Source: Micromonospora fulviviridis (GTDB lineage: Bacteria > Actinomycetota > Actinomycetes > Mycobacteriales > Micromonosporaceae). Taken from it: a stretch of 64,000 nucleotides of DNA. The notes under the pieces were generated by a model. The model worked only from the letters and a program-made list of their open reading frames with translations, made no database searches and was not told the DNA's origin. The stretch covers positions 23,567-87,566 of the forward strand of contig NZ_BMRA01000011.1 in the NCBI RefSeq assembly GCF_014648395.1. Reading direction: 5' to 3'. This document shows positions 8,432-16,689 of the stretch, one piece after another. A program made the translations under genes and the position numbers. Every line of letters begins with the position of its first letter. Positions within the stretch are counted from its first letter, which is position 1.

Positions 8432-8890
8432 TCAGGCCGCGCCGGAGCCCTCGCGGGGGAGCATCAGCCGGGCGCCGGGGCCCTCGGCGGCGAGCGCGTC
8501 GCCGGGGTTGTAGAGGGTGCAGCGCTGCAACGAGAGGCAGCCGCAGCCGATGCAGCCGTCCAGGTCGTCGCGGAGCTTGCCGAGCAACCGGATCCTCTCG
8601 TCCAGCCGGTCCCGCCAGCTCTTCGAGAGGGCGGCCCAGTCGTCCGGCGTGGGCGTACGCCCCGACGGCAGCGAGTCCAGCGCCTCCCGGATCTCCTCCA
8701 GCGAGACGCCGACCTGCTGGGAGATGCGGATGAAGGCCACCCGGCGCAGCTCGGTGCGGGCGTACCGGCGCTGGTTGCCGCCGGTGCGCTCGGCGCGGAT
8801 CAGCCCGAGCCGCTCGTAGTAGCGCAGTGCGGAGGCAGCCACGCCGCTGCGGGCGGAGAGCTGCCCGATGGTCAGTGTTGCTTCGTGCAT
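8432..8890 (-). CDS. soxR: Redox-sensitive transcriptional activator SoxR
   Basis: 152 aa, MerR family. The N-terminal winged helix (LTIGQLSARSGVAASALRYY) is followed by a dimerisation helix and a cysteine cluster C113-x2-C116-x-C118-x5-C124 (CIGCGCLSLQRC), which holds the [2Fe-2S] centre in SoxR. Oxidation of this cluster switches on target promoters. ATG 8890 is chosen because it starts right before the MerR helix-turn-helix. A 22-bp palindrome sits in the short gap to the divergent transketolase genes, making them the obvious candidate target. Confidence 0.95.
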   Translation of the reverse strand: MHEATLTIGQLSARSGVAASALRYYERLGLIRAERTGGNQRRYARTELRRVAFIRISQQVGVSLEEIREALDSLPSGRTPTPDDWAALSKSWRDRLDERIRLLGKLRDDLDGCIGCGCLSLQRCTLYNPGDALAAEGPGARLMLPREGSGAA

Positions 8891-8901
8891 CACAGGGCCT
8901 T

Positions 8902-8923
8902 GAGTTGAAGTGTGCTTCAACTC
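8902..8923. promoter_or_regulatory. Palindrome between soxR and transketolase genes, probable SoxR operator
   Basis: GAGTTGAAG-TGTG-CTTCAACTC is a perfect 9-4-9 inverted repeat in the 46-nt divergent gap. MerR-family regulators bind such sites inside long-spacer promoters. Assignment to SoxR rests on position and symmetry; it differs somewhat from the usual CCTCAAG...CTTGAGG half-sites. Confidence 0.65.
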
Positions 8924-8936
8924 CGAGGCTATCCGC

Positions 8937-9629
8937 ATGACCACCACGACCGCCACCGACCCCGCGCTGCTCGGGGCGCTGCTCGACCGGGTACGCGCCG
9001 GCCGCGAGTTCGGCGCCAACGTGTACTCGACGCTGGACGTGCTCCAGGTGCTCTACGACCGGGTGCTACGGATCACCCCGGAGACCGTGGACGACCCCGA
9101 TCGGGACCGCTTCCTGCTCTCCAAGGGGCACGCGGTCGCCGGCTACTACGCGCTGCTCGCCGCCAAGGGCTTCGTGCCGGTGGCGTGGCTGGACGACCAG
9201 GGCGGCCCGGAGAGCCGGCTCGGCGACCACCCGGACCGGCTGCTGGTGCCCGGGGTGGAGATCGGGTCCGGGTCGCTCGGCCACGGTCTCGGCCTGGGCG
9301 TGGGCACCGCGCTCGGGTTGCGCGCCCAGGGCCGCACCGACCCCCGGGTGTACGTGCTGCTCGGCGACGCCGAGTTGGACGAGGGCTCGAACCACGAGGC
9401 GATCGCGTACGCGGGCGCCACCGGGCTCGGCAACCTGACCGCGATCGTGCTGGACAACCGCTCGGCGAGCCACGGCTGGCCGGGCGGCGCGGCCAGCCGG
9501 TTCACCGTGAACGGGTGGACGGCCGAGACCGTCGACGGCCGGGACCACGCCGCCCTGCACACCGCCCTGACGGGGCACGACCACCACCGGCCGCACGTCG
9601 TCGTCGCGGTCGTCACCGACGGGGAGTGA
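8937..9629 (+). CDS. Transketolase, N-terminal (thiamine-diphosphate binding) subunit
   Basis: 230 aa. The chain matches the N-terminal third of transketolase: LLSKGHAVAGYYALLAAKG, GSGSLGHGLGLGVGTALG and the ThDP/metal motif LLGDAELDEGSNHEA...IVLDN (GDxE...N). It needs the partner subunit encoded 2 nt downstream. ATG at 8937 follows GAGG with 8-nt spacing; a GTG at 8910 would lie inside the palindrome and is less likely. The reaction is two-carbon ketol transfer in the pentose phosphate pathway or a related dedicated ketose pathway. Confidence 0.88.
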   Translation: MTTTTATDPALLGALLDRVRAGREFGANVYSTLDVLQVLYDRVLRITPETVDDPDRDRFLLSKGHAVAGYYALLAAKGFVPVAWLDDQGGPESRLGDHPDRLLVPGVEIGSGSLGHGLGLGVGTALGLRAQGRTDPRVYVLLGDAELDEGSNHEAIAYAGATGLGNLTAIVLDNRSASHGWPGGAASRFTVNGWTAETVDGRDHAALHTALTGHDHHRPHVVVAVVTDGE

Positions 9630-9631
9630 CC

Positions 9632-10531
9632 ATGGACATGCGCGAAGTCTTCGTGACCACGGCCGAGGAGGTCCTGGCGGATCCCCGCACCACGATCGTG
9701 CTGGCCGACATCTCGGCGGCCGCGTTCGCCCCGGCCGCCGCGCGGTACCCGGGCCGGGTGGTCAACGTCGGCATCCGGGAGCAGTTGATGGTGGGCGTGG
9801 CCGGCGGGCTGGCGCTGACCGGGCAGCGGCCGATCGTGCACAGCTACGCGCCGTTCCTCGTCGAGCGGGCGTACGAGCAGATCAAGCTGGACCTCGACCA
9901 CCAGGGGGTCGGCGCGGTGCTGGTCAGCGTCGGCGCGTCGTACGACCGGGCGGCGGCGGGGCGGACCCACCTCGGGCCGGCCGACGTGGCGCTGATCGAC
10001 ACCCTGCGCGACTGGACCGTGCACGTGCCGGGTCACCCGGACGAGGTGCCCGGGCTACTGCGCGACCTGGTGTGCGGGCGGGACTCGGCGTACCTGCGGC
10101 TGTCCACGCAGGCCAACGCGCGGGCGTACCCCGAGGCGGGTGAGCTGCGGGTGGTGCGGGACGCCGGGCCGGGCGCGCCGCTGCTGGTGGCCGTCGGGCC
10201 GCTGCTGGACGCGGCCCTCGCGGCGGTGGCCGACCGGCCGGTCACGGTGGCCTACACCCACCGGCCGCGCCCGTTCGACACGGCCGGGCTGCGGGCGCTC
10301 GCCGGCATCGAGGTGATCCTGGTCGAGCCGTACCTGGCGGGCACCTCGGCCCGGGTGGTGGGCGCGGCGCTGGCCGACCGGCCGCACCGGCTGCTCGCCC
10401 TCGGGGTGGGCCGGTCCGACCTGCGCCGCTACGGCACGCCCGAGGACCACGACCGCTGGCACGGCCTGGACGCGGCCGGCCTCCGCCGCTCGGTCGACGC
10501 GTTCCTCACCCCGGCCCGGGCGGCCGCCTGA
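9632..10531 (+). CDS. Transketolase, C-terminal (pyrimidine-binding) subunit
   Basis: 299 aa. It carries the transketolase pyrimidine-binding domain: VVNVGIREQLMVGVAGGLAL holds the catalytic Glu (IREQ), and HSYAPFLVERAYEQIKLD follows. A C-terminal transketolase domain with ILVEPYLAGTSARVV completes it. It starts 2 nt after the stop of the N-terminal subunit gene, so the two are cotranscribed and form one split enzyme. Full-length one-piece transketolases usually serve central metabolism, so this pair is probably a secondary, conditionally expressed enzyme. Confidence 0.88.
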   Translation: MDMREVFVTTAEEVLADPRTTIVLADISAAAFAPAAARYPGRVVNVGIREQLMVGVAGGLALTGQRPIVHSYAPFLVERAYEQIKLDLDHQGVGAVLVSVGASYDRAAAGRTHLGPADVALIDTLRDWTVHVPGHPDEVPGLLRDLVCGRDSAYLRLSTQANARAYPEAGELRVVRDAGPGAPLLVAVGPLLDAALAAVADRPVTVAYTHRPRPFDTAGLRALAGIEVILVEPYLAGTSARVVGAALADRPHRLLALGVGRSDLRRYGTPEDHDRWHGLDAAGLRRSVDAFLTPARAAA

Positions 10532-10545
10532 ACGACGAGACGACG

Positions 10546-10584
10546 GGACCCCGCGACACCGGCCTGGGCCGGGGTGCGGGGTCC
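10546..10584. terminator. Hairpin between convergent genes
   Basis: GGACCCCGC (10546-10554) pairs with GCGGGGTCC (10576-10584) around a GC-rich loop. It probably terminates both the transketolase and the GT2 transcripts. Confidence 0.65.
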
Positions 10585-10600
10585 GTGTCGTCGTGGGGCG

Positions 10601-11308
10601 TCAGCGGGCGGCGGGGCCGACCGGGCGGCGCCGGGCCCGCTCGCGGGCCAGGATCCAGATCGCCTCGACGCCGTCCTTCCAGGTGATCTTCTTGCCCTCC
10701 TCGCGGCCCCGGGCGCGGTAGCTGATCGGGACCTCGTAGGGGCGGATGCGCTGGCGCAGCAGCTTGCCGGTGACCTCGGCCTCCATGCCGAAGCCGCGCG
10801 AGCGGACCTGGAGCGAGCGGTAGAGCTCCAGCGGCATCAGCTTGAAGCAGGTCTCCAGGTCGCCGATGTACGAGTTGTAGAGCACGTTGGCGGCGAGCGT
10901 CACGCCCTTGTTGCCCATCACGTACCAGAAGCTGTAGGAGCTGTGGCTGCCGAAGGTCCGATTGCCGTAGACCACCGTGGCCCGCCCGTCGAGCACCGGC
11001 TCGAGCAGCCGCGGGATGTCCTGCGGGTCGTACTCGAGGTCGGCGTCGAGGATGACCATGTACTCACCCTCGGCGTTGTCGACGGCGGTCTTGATGGCCG
11101 CGCCCTTGCCGGCGTTGCGCTGGTGGGTGATCACCCGGAGCCGGGCGTCGTCCACCCGGCCGAGCACCTCGCCGGTGCCGTCACGGCTGCCGTCGTCCAC
11201 GACGACGAGTTCGATCTCGCACGGGTAGTCCACCGCCAATGCCTGCTTGAGGGCATCCGCAATGCGTTCTTCCTCGTTGTAGACCGGCATGAGGATCGAG
11301 AGCTTCAC
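10601..11308 (-). CDS. Family 2 glycosyltransferase (dolichyl-phosphate mannose synthase-like)
   Basis: 235 aa, soluble. The GT2 nucleotide-sugar core is clear: SILMPVYNEEERI, ELVVVDDGSRDGT, the DxD-type LDADLEYDPQDI, then CFKLMPLELYRSL and a basic C-terminus without membrane segments. This matches polyprenyl-phosphate mannose/glucose synthases that charge a lipid carrier for GT-C enzymes. The GT-C-like protein at 2387 is a possible user but is distant. The ATG at 11308 is the only good start. Single gene with its own upstream region. Confidence 0.85.
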   Translation of the reverse strand: MKLSILMPVYNEEERIADALKQALAVDYPCEIELVVVDDGSRDGTGEVLGRVDDARLRVITHQRNAGKGAAIKTAVDNAEGEYMVILDADLEYDPQDIPRLLEPVLDGRATVVYGNRTFGSHSSYSFWYVMGNKGVTLAANVLYNSYIGDLETCFKLMPLELYRSLQVRSRGFGMEAEVTGKLLRQRIRPYEVPISYRARGREEGKKITWKDGVEAIWILARERARRRPVGPAAR

Positions 11309-11491
11309 GGGTTCTCCACGGTGGCGACGGCAAGTCGGGGCCTAGCGTAACCCGGCTGGTCGCCGAGGTCACCACAGCCCGCCCCCGACCTGGCCGGACA
11401 CCCCGCACCGCCCGCCCGATCTGCCGGAGAAGTGCCCTTCCGCACCCCGCCGCAACGTTTCCGAGACGTATTCACATCTCGCCATCGGACG

Positions 11492-11507
11492 GTTACCGTC
11501 TGGTAAC
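11492..11507. promoter_or_regulatory. Inverted repeat upstream of the secreted SGNH hydrolase gene
   Basis: GTTACC-GTCT-GGTAAC is a perfect 6-4-6 repeat, 40 nt before the start of the gene at 11548 and in the gap shared with the divergent GT2 gene. It could be a repressor site. The regulator is unknown. Confidence 0.35.
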
Positions 11508-11547
11508 TCAATCGACGTCCCGCGATTGAGGCGAAAGGAGTGCGTCG

Positions 11548-13146
11548 ATGTCTGGTACCCCCACCAGGCGCGCACGGACGATCCGACGCCGCACCCTGGC
11601 CGCCGTGTCCGCCGCCGCCCTCGCCCTGCCGCTGCTGCTCGGACCGGCCGCCCCCGCGGCCGCCGCCGACCGGCCCGCCGTCCAGCCGCTCCCCGCCGCG
11701 CTGGAGACCGTCCGCGCCGCCGAGGCCACCGCCCTCTACGGCTCCCCCGACATCCGGCCGCTGGAACAGCGGCGCACCGCCCTGGTCACCATGGGTGACA
11801 GCGAGATCTCCGGAGAGGGCGTCGGCAACTACGTGCCGGGCACCCACCAGGCCGGCAACTGGTGCGACCGCTCGTACGACCAGGCGGTCTTCCGCACCGG
11901 CATCCCCGCCGACCAGAAGTACAACCTGGCCTGCTCGGGGGCGACCCCGTGGAACCTGATCGCCGGCGGGCCGACCCAGCACAACGAGCTGAACCAGGGC
12001 GACCAGCTCGCGATCAAGGCGCGGAACACGCACGTCCGGCTCATCTGGGTGGTGGTCGGCGCGAACGGCGACGGCACCATCCAGTTCGGGCCGGTGGCCA
12101 CCGACTGCGCCGTGCGCCGGGTCTTCTTCCAGGGCGCGTGCTGGCCCACCTACACCGACCAGTGGACGATCCGCACCGACGGCAGCCGGCAGGCCGTCGA
12201 GGACGCGCTGAACTCGATCCGGCAGACCATGACCGCCGCCGGCTACCTGCGCACCGACTACGAGCTGGTGCTCATGTCGTACCCGAGCCCGGGCAGCCCG
12301 GACGTGGAGGACAACCCGAACTTCCCCGGCTGGTACTCCGGCGGCTGCCTGCTCTACCTGGCCGACATGGCGTTCGCCCGGAACAAGGCGGTGCCGATGT
12401 TCGAGTCGGCGCTGCGCGCCGCCGCCACCAACACCGGCACCCGCTACCTGGACGCCAGCCGGCTCTTCCACGGCCACGAGGTGTGCACCGACAACACCTC
12501 GGTCCGCGGCCTCTTCATCGAGGTCGGGATCTGGGACGAGAACGCCGCCCGGCAGTCGTTCCACCCCAACTACCGCGGGCACGGCATGTTCGCCCAGTGC
12601 GTCACCCAGTTCTGGAACTCGGGCGCCCAGCGGGCCACCTGCGTCGACCCGGCCAGCACCGGCCAGGGTGTGCTGGTCGACGGGCTGCTGGAGTTCCGGC
12701 AGCTGCGCAACGCGGCCACCGGGACCTGTGTGGACGGCAAGGGGTACAACTCCCGCAACGGCACGGTGCAGCAGTCGTACGCCTGCCACGGCGGCCGCAA
12801 CCAGGGCTTCTGGTACGACCCGGCGCGGCAGTCGCTGCACTCCGAGCTCTCCCACGACCGCTGCCTGGACGTGAGCGGCGGCAGCCTGACCGCCGGCACC
12901 ACGGTCAACATCTACGACTGTCACGGAGGGGCGAACCAGAAGTTCGTCTTCGCCGGCAACCAGCTCAAGCCGGCCGGCGCGACGAACCTCTGCGTCGCCT
13001 TCGACAACCCCTGGCTGGGCACCCCGCGGCTGCGGCTGGCGACCTGCTCGTCGAGCACCCGCCAGCAGTGGTCCTTCGAGTCCCGGTCGTACGCCAACCC
13101 CGTCGGTTACGGGCACGACGACTTCATCGGGTCCCGCGTCTACTGA
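11548..13146 (+). CDS. Secreted SGNH/GDSL-type hydrolase with C-terminal ricin-B lectin domain
   Basis: 532 aa. A basic N-terminus with RRRTLAAV and a long hydrophobic core ending PAAPAAAA is a Sec or Tat signal peptide. Residues ~75-360 look SGNH-like: the GDS block is TMGDSEISGEG, with later VVVGANGDG and SFHPNYRGH carrying the Asp/His pair. From ~375 a ricin-type beta-trefoil has three repeats with Q-x-W/F ends (QGFWYD, QKFVF, QQWSFE), which bind glycans in family members. Its job may be deacylation of an extracellular polysaccharide, but that is inference. AAAGGAG precedes the ATG. Confidence 0.8.
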   Translation: MSGTPTRRARTIRRRTLAAVSAAALALPLLLGPAAPAAAADRPAVQPLPAALETVRAAEATALYGSPDIRPLEQRRTALVTMGDSEISGEGVGNYVPGTHQAGNWCDRSYDQAVFRTGIPADQKYNLACSGATPWNLIAGGPTQHNELNQGDQLAIKARNTHVRLIWVVVGANGDGTIQFGPVATDCAVRRVFFQGACWPTYTDQWTIRTDGSRQAVEDALNSIRQTMTAAGYLRTDYELVLMSYPSPGSPDVEDNPNFPGWYSGGCLLYLADMAFARNKAVPMFESALRAAATNTGTRYLDASRLFHGHEVCTDNTSVRGLFIEVGIWDENAARQSFHPNYRGHGMFAQCVTQFWNSGAQRATCVDPASTGQGVLVDGLLEFRQLRNAATGTCVDGKGYNSRNGTVQQSYACHGGRNQGFWYDPARQSLHSELSHDRCLDVSGGSLTAGTTVNIYDCHGGANQKFVFAGNQLKPAGATNLCVAFDNPWLGTPRLRLATCSSSTRQQWSFESRSYANPVGYGHDDFIGSRVY

Positions 13147-13153
13147 GGAACGC

Positions 13154-13187
13154 CACCGGGGCCGGCGCGACCGCGCCGGCCCCGGTG
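13154..13187. terminator. Bidirectional terminator hairpin
   Basis: A perfect 15-bp stem (13154-13168 with 13173-13187) and tetraloop GACC lie between the convergent genes ending at 13146 and 13196. Confidence 0.8.
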
Positions 13188-13195
13188 CTCCCGCC

Positions 13196-13804
13196 TCACT
13201 TCTGCGCGAACGGGACCACGATCAGCCGGGCCACTCCGTTGTCGCCGTCCTTGGCGCCGGCCACGCCGACCGTCGTGCCGACCTTGATGTCGCTCGACTG
13301 CACGGTGGTGCGCCGCTCCACCACCCGGAGCTTCTCGTCGAAGGTCCAGGTCATGGTGAAGCCGTCGGTGGACTTCACGGTCATCGACTTCGCGTCGATC
13401 GCGGTCACCTGGCCGCGCTGCACGGCGACGGTCTTCGTCCCGCCGTCCTTGGTCTGCACCACGACCTCGCCGTGCAGGGTGTTCTTGCGCAGCAGCACCC
13501 GGGCGCGGTGCCGCTTGCGCCACTCCTGCGCCCGCTCGCCCCGCTTGTCCTGCGGGCCGGCCTGCTCACCGGGCGCGCCGGAGGCCGAGGGAGCCGGTGC
13601 GGCGACCGGGTCGACGTCCAGGTCGGCGGCGTCGACGCCGAGCGCGGCCAGCGCCTGGCCGTCCGCGCCCATCGCGGCGGCCACCTCGACGGCGGTCTCC
13701 TTCGCCGAGTCCTGTGCGACCTGGGCCTGGCCGCAGCCGGCGAGGCCGAGCGCGGCCGCCGCGAGCAGCGCGGTGACGCCGGTGACGATTCCCTGACGTG
13801 CCAT
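13196..13804 (-). CDS. Secreted lipoprotein with a C-terminal beta domain (DUF5666-like)
   Basis: 202 aa. A lipobox (LGLAGC) ends a typical lipoprotein signal at residues ~1-25. A low-complexity Ala/Pro/Asp linker follows. The C-terminal ~100 residues carry two strand-rich units (VVVQTKDGGTKTVAVQRGQV, then SMTVKSTDGFTMTWTF) like DUF5666 domains. It is anchored outside the membrane and its function is unknown. It lies just downstream of the histidine kinase gene, but a copy of a motif also found upstream of the response regulator precedes it, so it probably has its own promoter within the same regulon. Confidence 0.7.
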   Translation of the reverse strand: MARQGIVTGVTALLAAAALGLAGCGQAQVAQDSAKETAVEVAAAMGADGQALAALGVDAADLDVDPVAAPAPSASGAPGEQAGPQDKRGERAQEWRKRHRARVLLRKNTLHGEVVVQTKDGGTKTVAVQRGQVTAIDAKSMTVKSTDGFTMTWTFDEKLRVVERRTTVQSSDIKVGTTVGVAGAKDGDNGVARLIVVPFAQK

Positions 13805-13853
13805 CAGTGTTCCTCTCGTCCGTGGTGCCCTCAGCCTCTCCCGCGCGCACGAG

Positions 13854-13887
13854 CGGATCGTCAGGCCGATGTTCGGGTCAGGTAAGG
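13854..13887 (-). promoter_or_regulatory. Shared operator-like motif, copy A (upstream of the lipoprotein gene)
   Basis: 25 of 34 positions, without gaps, are identical to 16021-16054. On the minus strand the shared core reads TTACC...CCGAACAT...CCTGAC..TCCG. It ends 50 nt before the lipoprotein start and overlaps the last codons of the kinase gene. It may be the binding site of the adjacent OmpR-type regulator. Confidence 0.6.
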
Positions 13888-15306
13888 ATCGCCGGGCAGC
13901 CGGACGGTGAGGGCCGCGCCGCCCTCCGGGGCGTGCCCGGCTGTGATCTCGCCGCCGAGCCGGCGGACCAGCCCGGCGGCCAGCGCCAGCCCCAGACCGC
14001 TGCCCACCTTGCGCACCCCCCGGTACCGCTGGTGCAGCGCCCCGCGCTCGAACGCCACCGCCAGGTCGTCGTCGGTGAAGCCGGGTCCGCCGTCGCGGAC
14101 CTCGACGACGCCGCCCTCCGCCGGGTCCGTGCCGGCCGGCCGGACCGCGAGCACCACGGGCGCCCCCGGGGGTACGACCCGCAGCGCGTTCTCCAGCAAC
14201 CCGTCCACCACCTGCCGGATCCGCCCCGGATCGGTGTACGCCGGCACCGGCGCGGCCGGCGCCTCCACCCGGAACGGCACGCCGACCGCCGCGCACCGGT
14301 CCGTCCAGGTGCGGGCCGCGTCGGCGGCGAGCCGGGTCAGGTCGACCGGCCCGGGTTCCAGCGGGAAGTCGGCGGCTTCCAGCCGGGCCAGCGCCAGCAG
14401 GTCGCTGACCAGCCGGTCCAGGTGCTCGGACTCGGCGAGCACGGTCCGGCCGGTGGCCGGCACCGCGTCGGCCTCGATCACCCCGTCGGCCAGCGCCTCG
14501 GCGTAGCCGCGGATGGCGGTGAGCGGGGTGCGCAGCTCGTGCGAGACCGAGAGCAGGAACTCGCGCTGCCGCCCCTCGCTGGTGGCCAGCGCGGCGGCCA
14601 GCCCGTTCAGCGCGTACGCCAGGTCGGCCACCTCGTCGGGCGGTTCGACCGGCACCCGGACCGCCCGGTCCCCGGCGCGCAGCCGGGCGGCTGCGGTGGC
14701 CGCGGTCCGGATCGGCCGGGCCAGCCGGCGCGCGAGGAACAGGCCGGCGGCCACCCCGGCGGCGAGCCCCGCGAGCAACGGCAACCAGAGACTGAGCAGC
14801 ACCTGCCGCCACGGTCCGTCCCGGGTCGCCCGGGTCAGCACCACGCCGTCCCCGCCGGGCAGCGCCCGGCCCTCGACCAGGGCCCGTTCGCCGCCGACCA
14901 GCCGCCGGCCGGAGACGTCCCGGCCAGCCGCCACCCGGCTCACCACCTGCCGGGGCAGGCCAGCGCGGTCGGCCTGGCCCGCCCGGATCAGGTACACCTC
15001 GATCTGCTGCTGGCGGAGTTGGCGGATGAGCCGATCCCCCGCGGTGTCCCGCTGGCGTACCGCCCGGACCCGGAGCACATCGGCGGCGAGCCGGGCCTGG
15101 GCGGCCAGCGCGACCTGGTCGCGCCGCTCGGCGCCGCGCACCGCCAGGGGGACCGCGACCAGCGCGGTGACCAGCACCGACACCAGCGCCACGGCGCAGG
15201 TGACCAGCACCGCGCGGGCGGTCAGGGTGTGCGCGAACCGCCGCCGGGGCGGGGCCGGCGGGCCGGGACCGACGACCGGCAGCGCCATGGTGGGCTGCTC
15301 AGGCAT
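13861..15306 (-). CDS. Two-component sensor histidine kinase (EnvZ/BaeS type)
   Basis: 481 aa. Two membrane segments (residues ~30-55 and ~172-195) flank a ~115-residue external sensor region. A HAMP domain follows (RRLARPIRTAATAAARLRAGD), then the HisKA dimerisation helix with the phospho-acceptor His in SVSHELRTPLTAIRGYAEAL, and a HATPase domain with N-box LLENALR, G1 DGGPGF and G2 KVGSGLGLALA. The ATG overlaps the response regulator stop by 8 nt, so the two are translated together. The signal is unknown. Confidence 0.92.
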   Translation of the reverse strand: MPEQPTMALPVVGPGPPAPPRRRFAHTLTARAVLVTCAVALVSVLVTALVAVPLAVRGAERRDQVALAAQARLAADVLRVRAVRQRDTAGDRLIRQLRQQQIEVYLIRAGQADRAGLPRQVVSRVAAGRDVSGRRLVGGERALVEGRALPGGDGVVLTRATRDGPWRQVLLSLWLPLLAGLAAGVAAGLFLARRLARPIRTAATAAARLRAGDRAVRVPVEPPDEVADLAYALNGLAAALATSEGRQREFLLSVSHELRTPLTAIRGYAEALADGVIEADAVPATGRTVLAESEHLDRLVSDLLALARLEAADFPLEPGPVDLTRLAADAARTWTDRCAAVGVPFRVEAPAAPVPAYTDPGRIRQVVDGLLENALRVVPPGAPVVLAVRPAGTDPAEGGVVEVRDGGPGFTDDDLAVAFERGALHQRYRGVRKVGSGLGLALAAGLVRRLGGEITAGHAPEGGAALTVRLPGDPYLTRTSA

Positions 15307-15991
15307 CGGCCGCGTACCCGACGCCGCGGTGGGTGCGGATCACGCTGGCCGGGCCGAGCTTCGCCCGGACCTGCGCCACGTGCACGTCGACGGTCCGGGT
15401 GCCGGCGTGGGCCGCGTACCCCCAGACGCCGGCCAGCAGTTCCTCCCGGGTGAAGACCCGGCCGGGCCGGGCCATCAGGTGCGCGAGCAGGTCGAACTCG
15501 GTGGAGGTGAGCTGCACCGGGGCGCCGGCGGCGGTGACCGTGCGGCGGGCCGGGTCGAGGGTGACCGGGCCGACCACCCGGGGCCGCTCGGTCGTGGCGG
15601 GCGCGCCGGCGGTGCGGCGCAGCACCGCCCGCACCCGGGCGACCAGCTCGCGCGGGCTGAACGGCTTGGTCACGTAGTCGTCCGCGCCCAGTTCCAGGCC
15701 GACGACCCGGTCCACCTCGTCGTCCCGCGCGGTGAGGAAGATGACCGGCGTCCAGTCGCCGGCCTCACGCAGCCGCCGGCAGACCTCGGTGCCGGCCAGG
15801 CCGGGCAGCGCGATGTCGAGCACGCAGGCCACCGGGCGCAGCCGCCGCGCGGCGGCCAGCCCGGCCGCCCCGTCCCGTTCCAGGTGTACGCCGAACCCGT
15901 CCCGGGTCAGGTAGAGCCGGACCAGGTCGGCGATGGCCGGCTCGTCCTCCACCACGAGGACGAGTCCGCGCGGTGCGTCGTCGGCGGTCAC
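15299..15991 (-). CDS. OmpR/PhoB-family response regulator
   Basis: 230 aa. The receiver domain has acidic pair VVEDEPA, phospho-acceptor Asp in ACVLDIALPG, Thr in FLTARDDE and Lys in YVTKPFSP. A winged-helix C-terminal domain ends with RTVDVHVAQVRAKLG, typical of the OmpR class. It is first in an operon with the histidine kinase. A motif upstream (16021-16054) recurs before the lipoprotein gene at 13804, consistent with autoregulation and control of that lipoprotein. Confidence 0.93.
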   Translation of the reverse strand: MTADDAPRGLVLVVEDEPAIADLVRLYLTRDGFGVHLERDGAAGLAAARRLRPVACVLDIALPGLAGTEVCRRLREAGDWTPVIFLTARDDEVDRVVGLELGADDYVTKPFSPRELVARVRAVLRRTAGAPATTERPRVVGPVTLDPARRTVTAAGAPVQLTSTEFDLLAHLMARPGRVFTREELLAGVWGYAAHAGTRTVDVHVAQVRAKLGPASVIRTHRGVGYAADA

Positions 15992-16020
15992 CGGCCCATG
16001 ATGACCGAACGGGGGCCGCC

Positions 16021-16054
16021 CGGACGGTCAGGGGAATGTTCGGATTCGGTAAAG
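16021..16054 (-). promoter_or_regulatory. Shared operator-like motif, copy B (upstream of the response regulator gene)
   Basis: Matches copy A at 13854-13887 over 34 ungapped positions (25 identical). It lies 30-63 nt upstream of the response regulator ATG, a normal promoter position. Confidence 0.6.
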
Positions 16055-16060
16055 AGCCGG

Positions 16061-16573
16061 TCAGCGGACCGGCGCGGGGCGGAACGCGGCCGGGCGGGCG
16101 CCGGCCGGCGGCTCGCCGATGGTGGCGACAAGCCGCTCGGCGGGCGTACGGAGCCGGGTCCGGAAGGCGTGGTTGAGCAGGGCGTCGAGCTGCCACACCT
16201 GCTTCGGATGGTGGGTCCGGATGAGGAACCGCTCCCGGACCCCGTCGATCGCCGTGGCCGCCAGCTCCAGGCTGTGCGACCGGGGGTCGGGACTCCAGGT
16301 GACGTTGCTGAGCTCGCGCAGTTCGGTGTTGAGGTGCAGGCGCAGCCGGTGCAGCACCCGGGTCTGCCGGGTGACCACCAGGCGGCGGTGGGTGAGCAGC
16401 ATCAGGTAGTCGCCGCCGATCGGGTGGTCCGGACGGCTGCACCGGGTGACCAGGATGGTGGCATCGCCGGAGCCGACGCACCGGCGGAAGACCGGCATGT
16501 GCCGGCTGACGGTCTGGGTCGCCAGGCCGGTGTCGGCGGCGGCCGGAAGGAACGTTCGCGAGAACACGTCCAT
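16061..16573 (-). CDS. Conserved-looking protein of unknown function
   Basis: 170 aa from ATG 16573. The sequence is soluble and basic. RPDHPIGGDYLMLLTHRRLVVTRQT suggests a beta-rich PH-like or YdhR-like fold, but I recognise no family. The reading frame continues upstream to a TTG at 16645 with no better ribosome-binding site, so the start is uncertain. It lies upstream of the two-component operon in the same direction, with 69 nt between, in which copy B of the shared motif lies. Confidence 0.5.
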   Translation of the reverse strand: MDVFSRTFLPAAADTGLATQTVSRHMPVFRRCVGSGDATILVTRCSRPDHPIGGDYLMLLTHRRLVVTRQTRVLHRLRLHLNTELRELSNVTWSPDPRSHSLELAATAIDGVRERFLIRTHHPKQVWQLDALLNHAFRTRLRTPAERLVATIGEPPAGARPAAFRPAPVR

Positions 16574-16689
16574 GCAAGATGCAACGAGCAGGTGAGCAGG
16601 AGTGATATGGGTCACTCCCGATTTCTGGAACTTCCACCCGTGCAAATCGCACAGCCGGTGCGACGTCGAGCCCCGGTCGGGCGGCCCGG

